42,884 nt of DNA from Chloroflexota bacterium (GTDB lineage: Bacteria > Chloroflexota > Anaerolineae > VGOG01): the NCBI GenBank assembly GCA_016875995.1, contig VGOG01000008.1, positions 1 through 42,884 of the forward strand, given 5' to 3'. Shown piece by piece: positions 1-8,320 of this stretch. The notes under the pieces were generated by a model. That model was not told the DNA's origin and did not search any database. It was given only the letters and a program-made list of their open reading frames with translations. A program made the position numbers and the translations under genes. The first letter of the stretch is position 1, and each line of letters starts with the position of its first letter.

Positions 1-780
1 GTGGCCACCGAAAACGACTGCCTCAACGGGGTGGCCATGCTCTTTGGGCACCTGTTGACCAACACCGCCCAGGTCTTCGCCGATGTGAGGACCTACTGGA
101 GCCCGGCAGCGATCAAGCGGGTGACCGGCTACGAACTGACCGGCCTGGCGGCGGGTGGGATCATCCACCTGATCAACTCCGGCTCTGCCACCCTGGACGC
201 CACCGGCCGGCAGACCATTGACGGTCAGTCGGCCATGAAACCCTTCTGGGAGATCACCCCCGAGGAGGTCGGGAAGTGCCTCGACGCGACCACCTGGTAT
301 GCGGCGATCACGGAGTACTTTCGAGGAGGCGGGTTCTCGTCGAGCTTCCTGACCGTCGGCGGCATGGCGGTCACCATGTCTCGGATCAACCTGGTCAAGG
401 GGCTGGGACCGGTGCTGCAGATTGCGGAAGGGTACACGGTGGACCTGCCACAGGATGTGCACCACGCCCTGGACGAGCGCACCAACCCCACCTGGCCAAC
501 CCATTGGTTTGTCCCTAACCCGACCGGTAGCGGGCCTTTCCGGGACGTCTACGCGGTGATGTACAACTGGGGAGCCAACCACGGGGCGCTCAGTTATGGG
601 CACATCGGCGCTGACCTGATCACGTTGGCCTCCATGCTGCGCATACCGGTCTACATGCACAACGTGCCTGAGGAGAGGATCTTCCGGCCCAGTGCCTGGA
701 CCGCTTTTGGGGCGATGGACCCGCAGGGTGCCGACTTCAGGGCCTGTGCCAATTTTGGGCCGCTGTATGGCCGGTATTAG
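1..780 (+). CDS. fucI: L-fucose isomerase, C-terminal part (5' end outside window)
   Basis: This is the C-terminal part, about 259 residues, of L-fucose isomerase, which converts L-fucose to L-fuculose in the cytoplasm with a divalent metal. The reading frame is open from base 1. The first GTG corresponds to an internal valine before ATEND, so the gene starts upstream of the window. By recalled comparison with E. coli FucI the three metal ligands are present: the Glu in VATEND, the Asp in [10 protein letters not shown], and the His in NWGANHG. Other family blocks are [19 protein letters not shown] and a C-terminal [10 protein letters not shown] rhamnulokinase-type gene begins 33 bp downstream, so the two are probably cotranscribed. 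The overlapping acceptance of fucose, arabinose and related sugars in this family makes the exact substrate less certain than the family. Confidence 0.95.
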   Translation: MATENDCLNGVAMLFGHLLTNTAQVFADVRTYWSPAAIKRVTGYELTGLAAGGIIHLINSGSATLDATGRQTIDGQSAMKPFWEITPEEVGKCLDATTWYAAITEYFRGGGFSSSFLTVGGMAVTMSRINLVKGLGPVLQIAEGYTVDLPQDVHHALDERTNPTWPTHWFVPNPTGSGPFRDVYAVMYNWGANHGALSYGHIGADLITLASMLRIPVYMHNVPEERIFRPSAWTAFGAMDPQGADFRACANFGPLYGRY

Positions 781-813
781 CAGATAGACATCTTGAAGGA
801 GTAGCCGCCTGCA

Positions 814-2328
814 ATGTCTAATCAACTCGAGTTCCTGGCCCTCGATCTGGGCGCGGAGAGTGGTCGCGCGGTGCTGGGTCAGTTCGATGGGGAGAGGCTC
901 AGGCTTTCGGAAGTACATCGGTTCCCCAATGGCCCGGTGCGCTTGCCCGATGGCCTGCACTGGGACGTGCTGCGTCTGTGGACGGAGATAAAACGTGGCC
1001 TGACCCTGGCTGTCCAGGAGCACAGAGCCGACCTGGCGGGCGTTGGCCTGGACACGTGGGGGGTGGATTTCGGCCTGCTCGACCGGGACGGCGCGCTGAT
1101 CTCGAATCCCTACCACTATCGCGACAGCCGCACCGATGGCATGCTCGAAGAGGCCTTCCGCCGCGTGCCCCGTGAGGAGATCTTCGAGCAAACCGGCATT
1201 CAGTTCATGCAGCTCAATAGCCTCTATCAGTTGCTGGCGATGGTCGTCGGCCGCTCGCCAGCCCTCGACATCGCCGAGACCTTCCTGACCATGCCCGACC
1301 TGTTCAATTACTGGCTCAGCGGGCGCAAGGTGTGCGAGTTCAGCATTGCCACCACCACCCAGTGTTACGACCCGCGCCTTCCCCCCCCTGATGAGGGGGG
1401 GGGCAGGGGGGGGTGGGCCATCCCGCTGCTCGAAAAGATGGGCATCCCCACCCACATCTTCCCCGAGATCGTGCCACCCGGGACCGTCCTGGGCGAGCTG
1501 TTGCCGACGGTGGCTGAGGAGGTCGGGGTTAGCGGCCTGCCGGTCATCGCCCCCGCCTGCCACGACACTGGCTGCGCAGTGGCAGCCGTCCCCGCCGAAG
1601 GATCGGACTTCGCCTACATCAGCTCCGGCACGTGGTCGTTGATGGGCGCTGAGCTGTCGGAGCCTATCATCAACGAGCAAAGCCTGGCCTTCGACCTTAC
1701 CAACGAGGGGGGCGTGGGTGGCACCTTCCGCTTCTTGAAGAACATTACCGGGCTGTGGCTGGTACAGGAGTGCCGGCGCACGTGGGCGCGCCAGGGCGAG
1801 GAATTCTCGTACGACGATTTGACCCAGATGGCGGCTCAGGCCACCCCTTTGCAATCTATCGTTGACCCCGACTATCCTGAGTTTCTCAAGCCCGGCGACA
1901 TGCCGGCGCGCATCCGTGCCTTTTGCCATAAGACGGATCAGCCCGTGCCGCAGAGCAAGGGAGAGGTGATTCGCTGCGCCCTGGAGAGCCTGGCCCTCAA
2001 GTACCGCTGGGTATTGGAGCGGCTGGAGGAGATATTGGGCCGTCGCCTGGAACCGATCCACATCGTGGGGGGCGGGACGCAGAACTGGCTGCTCAACCAG
2101 CTCGCCGCCGACGCCACTGGTCGGCGGGTGGTGACCGGCCCTGTCGAGGCCACGGCGGCGGGCAACGTCATCACCCAGATGATGGCCCTGGGGCACATCG
2201 CCTCGCTGGCGGAGGGGCGGCGGATCGTGCGCCATTCCTTCGACGTTGTCACCTACGAGCCTGCTGGTGGGGCCGAGTGGGACGGGGCCTATGGCCGCTT
2301 CCTGGCCATGATGGAGCAGCTTGGCTAG
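814..2328 (+). CDS. rhaB: Rhamnulokinase (FGGY family)
   Basis: This FGGY kinase phosphorylates L-rhamnulose (or L-fuculose) at O1 using ATP in the cytoplasm. The 504-residue protein has the RhaB-type N-terminus LALDLGAESGRAVLGQFD, the block DTWGVDFGLLDRDG, the sugar-binding YRDSRTDG and GIQFMQLNSLYQL, and the C-terminal nucleotide block AYISSGTWSLMG followed by HIVGGGTQNWLLNQLAADA. The ATG at 814 has AAGGAG 12 bases upstream. An in-frame G/C palindrome inserts PPPDEGGGRGG between YDPRL and WAIPLLEKMGI, where homologues have a short loop. Its position after fucI and before the rhamnose transporter suggests one kinase serving both deoxyhexoses; that sharing is inference. A terminator follows. 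Confidence 0.93.
   Translation: MSNQLEFLALDLGAESGRAVLGQFDGERLRLSEVHRFPNGPVRLPDGLHWDVLRLWTEIKRGLTLAVQEHRADLAGVGLDTWGVDFGLLDRDGALISNPYHYRDSRTDGMLEEAFRRVPREEIFEQTGIQFMQLNSLYQLLAMVVGRSPALDIAETFLTMPDLFNYWLSGRKVCEFSIATTTQCYDPRLPPPDEGGGRGGWAIPLLEKMGIPTHIFPEIVPPGTVLGELLPTVAEEVGVSGLPVIAPACHDTGCAVAAVPAEGSDFAYISSGTWSLMGAELSEPIINEQSLAFDLTNEGGVGGTFRFLKNITGLWLVQECRRTWARQGEEFSYDDLTQMAAQATPLQSIVDPDYPEFLKPGDMPARIRAFCHKTDQPVPQSKGEVIRCALESLALKYRWVLERLEEILGRRLEPIHIVGGGTQNWLLNQLAADATGRRVVTGPVEATAAGNVITQMMALGHIASLAEGRRIVRHSFDVVTYEPAGGAEWDGAYGRFLAMMEQLG
1379..1417 (+). repeat. In-frame G/C-rich palindromic insert inside rhaB
   Basis: A run of eight C, the loop TGATGA and a run of nine G are followed by CA, eight more G, T and three G. 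The segment is a multiple of three with no stop in frame and encodes PPPDEGGGRGG. It falls between two conserved kinase blocks. The same C-loop-G-spacer-G architecture recurs inside the PHP gene (about 11.8 kb) and the SorE-like gene (about 39.9 kb). Confidence 0.75.
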
Positions 2329-2396
2329 TGAGCCATAATGCAATCTAACTAAGCTCGAGGCTACGAATGAGTAGCCCGCAGGGCTTGACTACTACG

Positions 2397-2428
2397 GCCC
2401 GATGCCTTTAGCCATCGGGCTTTTCTGT
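2397..2428 (+). terminator. Rho-independent terminator after fucI-rhaB
   Basis: GCCCGATG and CATCGGGC form an 8-bp stem around the 8-nt loop CCTTTAGC, followed directly by TTTTCTGTT. It lies about 70 bp after the rhaB stop and before the next promoter, so it separates the fucI-rhaB unit from the regulator-transporter unit. A smaller AGCCC-GCA-GGGCT hairpin precedes it at 2373-2385. Confidence 0.8.
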
Positions 2429-2478
2429 TACCAAGGCTAAATGGTCTCAAATTCCTTTTCATTTGCTTGCAAAAGGTC

Positions 2479-2507
2479 TTGACATCAGAAGGGAAAGATG
2501 ATATAAT
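2479..2507 (+). promoter_or_regulatory. Consensus sigma-70 type promoter for the regulator-transporter operon
   Basis: TTGACA (2479-2484) and TATAAT (2502-2507) are separated by 17 bp, a perfect match to the housekeeping consensus. The expected transcription start at about 2513-2516 falls on or beside the first ATG of the regulator ORF. The AT-rich stretch just downstream (AAAGAAAACAAACGAAAGC) has repeated GAAA/ACAAA words and could be a DeoR-type operator; that is inference. Confidence 0.85.
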
Positions 2508-2560
2508 ATAAACAAATGACAAATAAAGAAAACAAACGAAAGCAAACTAGTAGACAACAG

Positions 2561-3334
2561 ATGAGCTTCTTCCCTGAGGAGAGACTAGATCGGATCGCTT
2601 CCTTGGTGGTGGAGAAACGGCGGGTCTCGGTTGCCGAGCTCAGCTCGCTATTCAATGTCTCCAGGGTCACCATTCGCCATGACCTGGGTGAGTTGGAGCG
2701 GCGGGGACTGCTGGTGCGCACCCACGGGGGAGCGTTGGCCATTGACCAGAATACTAAGAGAGCCGAACTCTCCTTCGATGTTCGTGAGCAACTGCAACGA
2801 AGGGAGAAAGGTCGCATCGGTCAGGCGGCGGCCAGCCTGGTCCATGACGGCGATACCATCGCCCTCGATGCTAGCACCACGGCCCTGCAAGTCGCCAGGC
2901 AGATCAAAGATCGGCGGGAATTGACGGTCGTTACCAACGGCATCCGTATCGCCCTGGAGTTCATGGATAGCCCCCACATCACCGTGGTCATGCCGGGGGG
3001 CATCCTGCGCCGTGATGCCGTCTCCCTGGTGGGGGAGCTGGGCGAGGAGGTGCTGGCCAAGTTCAACGTGCAGCGGGGTTTCTTCGGGGCCAAGGGGATC
3101 ACCCTGGAGGAGGGGCTGACCGATGTAGACAGCCGCGAGGTGCATCTGAAGCGGGCCATGGTTCACGCAGCCAAGGAGGTGATTGCCATCGTTGACCACA
3201 CCAAGTGGGGAAAGGTGGCTTTCGCCTCCTTTGCCTTTGTGGACGAGGTAGACGAGGTCATCACCGACGACGGGGCCCCGCCTGACCTCGTCGCCGCGCT
3301 CCGCCAACGCGGGGTGGAGGTGCTCCTCGTCTGA
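2561..3334 (+). CDS. DeoR-family transcriptional regulator, probable rhamnose regulator
   Basis: This is a DeoR/GlpR-type repressor. It has an N-terminal winged helix-turn-helix (RVSVAELSSLFNVSRVTIRHDLGELERRGLLVRTHGGA) and a C-terminal sugar-phosphate sensing domain with the conserved DASTTALQVA and VTNGIRIALE blocks. The ORF is open from ATG 2516, but the promoter's -10 ends at 2507, so that start would be leaderless. Its first 15 codons are AT-rich and unlike the family. ATG 2561 places ER of PEERLDRI at the usual distance, so I prefer it, without a clear Shine-Dalgarno to decide. As first gene of the RhaT/P/Q/S operon it resembles the DeoR-type RhaR of rhizobial rhamnose loci and likely represses its own operon until a rhamnose-derived phosphate accumulates. 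Confidence 0.85.
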   Translation: MSFFPEERLDRIASLVVEKRRVSVAELSSLFNVSRVTIRHDLGELERRGLLVRTHGGALAIDQNTKRAELSFDVREQLQRREKGRIGQAAASLVHDGDTIALDASTTALQVARQIKDRRELTVVTNGIRIALEFMDSPHITVVMPGGILRRDAVSLVGELGEEVLAKFNVQRGFFGAKGITLEEGLTDVDSREVHLKRAMVHAAKEVIAIVDHTKWGKVAFASFAFVDEVDEVITDDGAPPDLVAALRQRGVEVLLV

Positions 3335-3376
3335 GGGGCGTCTCCAGTTTGACCTCTACCGAGCAAGGGAATCGTC

Positions 3377-4903
3377 ATGTCCGATTACATCTTGGAATTG
3401 CAGGAGATCAGCAAGAGCTTCCCTGGCGTGCAGGCCCTGGATGGAGTAGACTTCAACCTTCGCGCCGGTGAAGTGCACGCCCTGGTGGGGGAGAACGGTG
3501 CCGGAAAGTCCACCCTCATCAAGGTGGTCTCCGGAGTCCATCAGCCGGACGCGGGTGAGATCCAGTTCCAGGGGCGGTCGGTGACCTTCGCCAACCCTCT
3601 CATCGCTCAACAACACGGCATCGCCGCCATCTACCAGGAGCCGACCCTTTTCCCTGACCTTGACGTGGCTGAGAACATCTTCATGGGCCGTCAGCCGTTG
3701 CAGCCCGTGACCCGGCGGATCAACCGGAGGCAGATGTACGAGGAGGCGGGGAAGCTGTTGCGTTCGCTGGGGATGAACCTCGATCCCCACACCAGGGTGC
3801 GCGGGCTGAGTTTCGCTGACCAGCAGATGGTGGAGATTGCCAAGGCGCTCTCGGTTAATGCCCAGGTGTTGATCATGGATGAGCCGACCTCCGCGCTCAC
3901 CCTGCGCGAGGTTGCCAATCTCTTTCGTATTGCTCGGCAGTTGCGCGACGCAGGCACGGCCATCGCCTTCATCTCCCACCGCCTGGAGGAGGCGTTTGAG
4001 CTGGCCGACCGGATCACCGTCCTGCGCGACGGGCATTACATCGGCACACGCGCGGTGCATGATGTTACGCTGGACGAGGTGATCCACATGATGGTCGGCC
4101 GTACCTTAGATAACATGTTCCCGAAGCAGGAGGTAGAACAGGGTGAGGTGATGCTGCGGGTGGATGGTTTGACGAAGGAGGGGCTGTTCTACGATGTCTC
4201 CTTCGAGCTTCACCGTGGTGAGATCCTCGGCCTGGCCGGGTTAGTGGGAGCAGGGCGCACTGAGGTCGCGCGCGCCATCTTCGGGGTGGAGCCTGCTGAT
4301 CGGGGCATCATCTGGTTGAACGGCCACGAGGCACACATCAGAAGCCCCAAGGACGCGCTGGCACTGGGCATTGCCTACCTTCCCGAGAATCGGCAGCAGC
4401 ATGGGCTGGTATTGCCAATGAACATCACTCAGAATGTAACCCTACCCATCCTGCGCGAGTTCGCCCGCCTGGGCTGGGTGGACCGGGTCGCTGAGCAGCG
4501 GGCCGCGCAGAGCTTTGCTGAACGCCTGGACGTACGCGCGGCAGGACTGTGGCAGAAGGTGCGGGAGCTATCCGGCGGCAACCAGCAGAAAGTTGTGTTG
4601 GCCAAATGGCTGGCTGCGCGCCCCCAAATCCTGATCCTTGATGAGCCGACGCGGGGGATTGACGTGGGGACCAAAGCTGCGGTCCACCAGTTGATGAGCA
4701 CCTTGGTGGCGCAGGGGTTTGCCATCCTGATGATCTCCTCGGAGTTGCCCGAGATCCTGGGCATGAGCGACCGGATCGTGGTCATGTATGAGGGGCGCGT
4801 GACCGGGCGCTTTACTCGCGCTGAGGCCACCCAGGAGAAGATCATAGCCGCCGCGACAGCCAGCGCCCCCATCGCTGAAAACACTGAAATTCAGTGCTTA
4901 TGA
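3377..4903 (+). CDS. Sugar ABC transporter ATP-binding protein (RhaT type, two ATPase domains)
   Basis: This double-domain ATPase energises sugar uptake at the inner face of the membrane. It is 508 residues long, the normal size for the RbsA/MglA/XylG class (CUT2). Domain 1 has Walker A GENGAGKSTL, the degenerate signature LSFADQQMVEIAKAL and Walker B VLIMDEPTSAL. Domain 2 has the degenerate Walker A region GLVGAGRTEVARAIFG, the signature LSGGNQQKVVLAKWL and ILILDEPTRGIDVGTK. The asymmetric loss of one Walker A is typical of this family. It starts 42 bp after the regulator and is followed by two permeases and a binding protein, giving the RhaS-T-P-Q arrangement. Rhamnose is inferred from the neighbouring rhaB and rhaA. 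Confidence 0.93.
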   Translation: MSDYILELQEISKSFPGVQALDGVDFNLRAGEVHALVGENGAGKSTLIKVVSGVHQPDAGEIQFQGRSVTFANPLIAQQHGIAAIYQEPTLFPDLDVAENIFMGRQPLQPVTRRINRRQMYEEAGKLLRSLGMNLDPHTRVRGLSFADQQMVEIAKALSVNAQVLIMDEPTSALTLREVANLFRIARQLRDAGTAIAFISHRLEEAFELADRITVLRDGHYIGTRAVHDVTLDEVIHMMVGRTLDNMFPKQEVEQGEVMLRVDGLTKEGLFYDVSFELHRGEILGLAGLVGAGRTEVARAIFGVEPADRGIIWLNGHEAHIRSPKDALALGIAYLPENRQQHGLVLPMNITQNVTLPILREFARLGWVDRVAEQRAAQSFAERLDVRAAGLWQKVRELSGGNQQKVVLAKWLAARPQILILDEPTRGIDVGTKAAVHQLMSTLVAQGFAILMISSELPEILGMSDRIVVMYEGRVTGRFTRAEATQEKIIAAATASAPIAENTEIQCL

Positions 4904-4915
4904 AAGGACAACGAG

Positions 4916-5929
4916 ATGGCAAGTTCAACTGACCAGACATCTCGCCGCAGTCTGTTCTCGCTGGTCGCGGGCGTCCGTGAGACCGGCATCTTCGCCTTCA
5001 TCGTTTTGCTCATCGCGATAGTGAGTTTGCGGAGCCCCTACTTCCTCACCGTGGAAAACTTCCGCGACATCCTGCTGGACACTGCAGTGCTGATCATCGT
5101 CGCCATCGGCCAGACGATGGTCATCCTCACCCGCAGCATTGATCTCTCCGTCGCCTCAGGCCTTGCCCTGTCGGGCATGGTCGTGGGCATGACGGTGAGC
5201 AGCCATTGGGGCCTGCCGCCACTGGTGGCGCTGCTGATGGGGATTGGCATCGGCATTGCCCTGGGAGGATTCAATGGGTTGTTGGTGACGAAGGGGCACG
5301 TCCCGCCCATCATCGCCACCCTGGGCACGTTGAGCATCTACCGTGGGTTGACCTTTGTCGTCAGCGGGGGGGCATGGGTGGATGCTGCTGAGATGCCGGA
5401 CAGCTTCAAGTGGCTGGCCAGGGACACCACGCTGTGGGTCCCCAACCTGGTGCTCTTTGCCGCCATCGTCGCCATCGTCTTCTACTACTTCCTCAACCAC
5501 ACGCGGACCGGGCGTGAGATCTACGCCGTGGGCAGCAACCCTGACGCGGCCCGGGTGGCGGGCATACCTGTTGACCGCATCGTCTTTCTGGTGTACGTGT
5601 TGTCCGGTGTGCTTTTCGGCATGGCCGGGGTGCTGTGGGTGTCGCGCTACGCCTCGGCGCAAAGCGATTCGGCCATGGGGTTTGAACTGCAGACGGTGGC
5701 GGCGGCGGTGATCGGGGGGGTGAATATCTTCGGCGGCTCCGGGACCATCCCCGGGGTGCTGCTGGGCTCGCTCCTTTTGGGCATCATCATCAATGCTCTC
5801 AACCTGGTGCGGATATCCCCCTTCTGGAAACTGGCTGTGCAGGGGCTCATTATTCTCCTCGCTGTAGTGTCCGACGTGCTGATCTCGCGACGGCTACAAC
5901 GGGCGCTAACTTTGCGGAGGGCAGGGTGA
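4916..5929 (+). CDS. Sugar ABC transporter permease 1 (RhaP type)
   Basis: This 337-residue integral membrane permease is of the RbsC/XylH (CUT2) family. Hydrophobic segments are spread through the protein, starting with TGIFAFIVLLIAIVSL. It has the conserved TRSIDLSVASGLALSG, GLLVTKGHVPPIIATLGTL, AVGSNPDAARVAGI and the glycine-rich AAAVIGGVNIFGGSG blocks. It starts 13 bp after the ATPase with AAAGGACAACGAG upstream of the ATG. Its stop overlaps the start of the second permease by 4 bp (GTGA), so the two are translationally coupled. Two separate permeases distinguish the rhamnose-type transporter from ribose and xylose systems, which use a homodimer. Confidence 0.92.
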   Translation: MASSTDQTSRRSLFSLVAGVRETGIFAFIVLLIAIVSLRSPYFLTVENFRDILLDTAVLIIVAIGQTMVILTRSIDLSVASGLALSGMVVGMTVSSHWGLPPLVALLMGIGIGIALGGFNGLLVTKGHVPPIIATLGTLSIYRGLTFVVSGGAWVDAAEMPDSFKWLARDTTLWVPNLVLFAAIVAIVFYYFLNHTRTGREIYAVGSNPDAARVAGIPVDRIVFLVYVLSGVLFGMAGVLWVSRYASAQSDSAMGFELQTVAAAVIGGVNIFGGSGTIPGVLLGSLLLGIIINALNLVRISPFWKLAVQGLIILLAVVSDVLISRRLQRALTLRRAG

Positions 5930-6918
5930 TTTTCAAGAGAGGAACATCGCAGAGACGACTCACACTGGTTGCCACGTTCCTGCGTTGGGAGTGGTTGCTG
6001 ATTTTGCTGTTTGCCGCTGCTTTTATAGTCAACGCTTTGCTCTCCCCCTACTTCCTTGACACCCGCAACCTGTTCGACATGACCTTCATCTTTATGGAGA
6101 AGAGCATCATTGCTCTGCCCATGGCGTTCATCATTATCAGCGGCAACATTGACCTGTCGGTGGCCTCGACTTTGGCCATGTCTGCCGTATTGATGGCGAC
6201 GCGCTTCCAGGCAGGCTGGAACATCTGGCTGGCGGTGCTCTTTGGGTTGGCCGTTGGTGCGCTGGGTGGGTTGCTCAACGGGATGATGGTTGCCAAAATG
6301 CGCCTCCCTTCGCTGGTGGTGACGCTGGGCACCTACGCCCTCTATCGGGGCATAGCCTTCGTGGTCCTGGGAGACCGCGCGGTGACCGGTTTTCCGTCGC
6401 AGTTCCTCCATCTTGGTCAGGGGTACGTGGGCGACACGCCGGTGCCAGTGCCACTGGTCATCTTCGCGGTGCTGGCCATACTGTTTGTCCTGCTGCTCCA
6501 CCGATCGACTTTTGGGCGCTTTGTCTACGCTATGGGCAACAACGAAGAGGCCTGTCGCTATTCCGGTGTCGCCGTTGACCGTATCAAGATCCTTCTCTTT
6601 ACCCTTTCTGGGCTGATGTCGGCGCTGGCAGCGATCTTTCTCACCGCCCGCTTCAATAGCACCCGCCCCAACATCGCTGCAGGCTTCGAGTTAGAGGTGA
6701 TTACGGCAGTGCTGCTAGGCGGGGTGAGCATCTTTGGTGGCGAGGGGACAATGCCCGGTGTAGTATTGGCACTCTTTCTCATAGGCTTGGTATCTCGTGG
6801 GATGAGGTTAAAGAACATAGCAGGCGAGATCCAGACCATTGTGATCGGCTCGCTCTTGATCCTGGCGATCCTGCTGCCGCAGTTGCTGCGGCGTCTGACA
6901 CCCCGTGTGAGGGCCTAG
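5926..6918 (+). CDS. Sugar ABC transporter permease 2 (RhaQ type)
   Basis: This is the second CUT2 permease, 330 residues, forming the presumed heterodimeric channel with the preceding gene. It begins at a GTG that overlaps the upstream stop. It shows the family blocks SGNIDLSVASTLAMSA, LPSLVVTLGTYALYRG, AMGNNEEACRYSGVAVDR and AVLLGGVSIFGGEG, with hydrophobic segments throughout. It is only moderately similar to permease 1, so it is an old paralogue and not a recent duplicate. The binding-protein gene follows after a 282-bp leader that contains repeats. Confidence 0.92.
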   Translation: MIFKRGTSQRRLTLVATFLRWEWLLILLFAAAFIVNALLSPYFLDTRNLFDMTFIFMEKSIIALPMAFIIISGNIDLSVASTLAMSAVLMATRFQAGWNIWLAVLFGLAVGALGGLLNGMMVAKMRLPSLVVTLGTYALYRGIAFVVLGDRAVTGFPSQFLHLGQGYVGDTPVPVPLVIFAVLAILFVLLLHRSTFGRFVYAMGNNEEACRYSGVAVDRIKILLFTLSGLMSALAAIFLTARFNSTRPNIAAGFELEVITAVLLGGVSIFGGEGTMPGVVLALFLIGLVSRGMRLKNIAGEIQTIVIGSLLILAILLPQLLRRLTPRVRA

Positions 6919-7200
6919 CATGAGGTCAGGGAATCAGTGATCAGGGAATCATTGATCAGGCATGACCCTGATTCCCTGCTGGAAAGGGGGTGATGTGTAG
7001 CCACGGTTTGGTGCAGGGGCAAGCACAATTGATGGCGAGGAGTTGCCCTCCGAGCCCCCGTTCGGCAGTACAACTGCCTCACATCGGTGGAGCTTTGCCC
7101 CCAGGGGGGAGCGTGTTTTGAAGCTCCTTGAAGTGTGCCCTTGCTGGCTGCGGTGCCAGCAGGGGGGAGATCAAAATTCCTGAATTAGGAGGAAAGGAAA
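6919..7200 (+). promoter_or_regulatory. Leader upstream of the binding-protein gene (repeats, hairpins, possible small ORF)
   Basis: CAGGGAATCA occurs twice as a direct repeat (6927-6936, 6942-6951) and once inverted as TGATTCCCTG (6969-6978), so the second copy can form a 10-bp hairpin with a 17-nt loop. TGCTGGC/GCCAGCA forms a second hairpin at 7142-7161. A 42-codon ORF (6993-7121) starts ATGTGTAGC behind AAAGGGGGTG. No convincing promoter is seen. A strong AGGAGGAAAGG ribosome site lies just before 7201. The arrangement fits attenuation or RNA processing that sets the binding protein apart from the membrane genes; this is inference. Confidence 0.4.
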
Positions 7201-8229
7201 ATGAGAGCCAAACTGTTTACCTTATTGATTGTTGCGGCTGTGGTTCTTGCCGCATGTGCTCCGGCGGCCACGCCAACATCTCCGCCGGCCAAGAAGGGCT
7301 TTAAGATCGCCATGGTGGTCAAGAACCTGGGCAACCCGTTCTTCGAGGCGGCCAAAAAGGGCTGCGAAGAGGCGGCCAAGGAACTGGGCGATGAGTGCAT
7401 CTTCCAGGGCCCGGCCACGCCGACCGCCGAAGGGCAGATCGAGATCATTGACGCCCTGATTGCTCAGAAGGTGGACGTCATTGCCATAACCGTCAATGAT
7501 CCCGATGCGCTGGTGCCCGTGTGCAAGAAGGCCATGGACGCCGGGATCAAGGTCGTAACCTGGGACTCGGCTGTTGCCCCAGGGGGCCGGCAGATTTTCG
7601 TCAACCAGGCCGACATGGAGCAGATCGGTCGCATCGAGGTGCAGATGCTGGGGGAGATGCTCGACTACCAGGGGCAGATTGCCGTCCTCAGCGCGGCCTC
7701 GACCATGGCCAACCAGAACACCTGGATCGAGTGGATGAAGGAGGAATTGAAGGACCCCAAGTACAAGGACATGGAGCTCGTGACCATTGTCTACGGCGAT
7801 GACCTGCGCGAGAAGAGCTACACCGAAGCGCAGGGTCTCTTCAAGTCCTACCCTGATCTCAAGGGCATCATCTCACCGACGACCGTGGGCATCGCGGCCA
7901 CCGGCCGGGCACTCACTGACGCCGGGCTGTGCGGGAAGATCGCCCTGACTGGCCTGGGCCTGCCCAGCGAGATGGCTGAGTACATCAAGAGCGGCTGCTG
8001 CAAGGAGATGGCCCTCTGGAACCCCATCGAATTGGGCTACATGGCCACCTACGTCTCGCACCTGATGGCCAGTGGCGAGATCACGGGCAAGCCTGGCGAG
8101 AAGCTCACGGCGGGTAAGCTAGGCGGGCGCACTATCGTGGACGACGGGGCTGGCGGTGGCATGGTCCTGCTGGGGCCGCCCTTTAAGTTCAATGCCGAAA
8201 ACATTGACGATTGGAAGGACGTGTACTAG
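7201..8229 (+). CDS. Rhamnose-type ABC transporter substrate-binding lipoprotein (RhaS type)
   Basis: This 342-residue lipoprotein binds the sugar outside the membrane and delivers it to the permeases. It has a signal peptide (LFTLLIVAAVVLAACA) with lipobox LAAC, a short Pro/Thr linker, then a Peripla_BP_4 type I fold. Recognisable blocks are IAMVVKNLGNPFFEAAKKGC near the N-terminus, VDVIAITVNDPDALVP, VTWDSAVAPGGRQIFVNQAD and KGIISPTTVGIAATGRAL. The lobe sequence is closer to RhaS and LsrB than to ribose-binding proteins. A strong AGGAGGAAAGG ribosome site precedes the ATG and two hairpins follow the stop, consistent with higher expression than the permeases. Confidence 0.92.
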   Translation: MRAKLFTLLIVAAVVLAACAPAATPTSPPAKKGFKIAMVVKNLGNPFFEAAKKGCEEAAKELGDECIFQGPATPTAEGQIEIIDALIAQKVDVIAITVNDPDALVPVCKKAMDAGIKVVTWDSAVAPGGRQIFVNQADMEQIGRIEVQMLGEMLDYQGQIAVLSAASTMANQNTWIEWMKEELKDPKYKDMELVTIVYGDDLREKSYTEAQGLFKSYPDLKGIISPTTVGIAATGRALTDAGLCGKIALTGLGLPSEMAEYIKSGCCKEMALWNPIELGYMATYVSHLMASGEITGKPGEKLTAGKLGGRTIVDDGAGGGMVLLGPPFKFNAENIDDWKDVY

Positions 8230-8245
8230 ACCCCGCCCGGCCAGG

Positions 8246-8279
8246 ATTCGGGGGAGGAATACCATCTCCTCCCCCGAAT
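8246..8279 (+). terminator. Strong hairpin after the rhaS-type gene (no U tract)
   Basis: ATTCGGGGGAGGA and TCCTCCCCCGAAT form a perfect 13-bp stem with an 8-nt loop. No U tract follows, so it may protect the mRNA 3' end and need not terminate by itself. A second hairpin with U tract lies about 40 bp downstream. Confidence 0.6.
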
Positions 8280-8320
8280 TCAAGACCCTTGGAGGGCCAC
8301 AGCATATCCGGGACTACACA

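Noticed and set aside
1379-1417. Sequencing error or frameshift in rhaB at the G/C runs
   Set aside because: The frame and conserved motifs are intact on both sides, and two other genes carry a similar in-frame unit. A small error in run length would have broken the frame.
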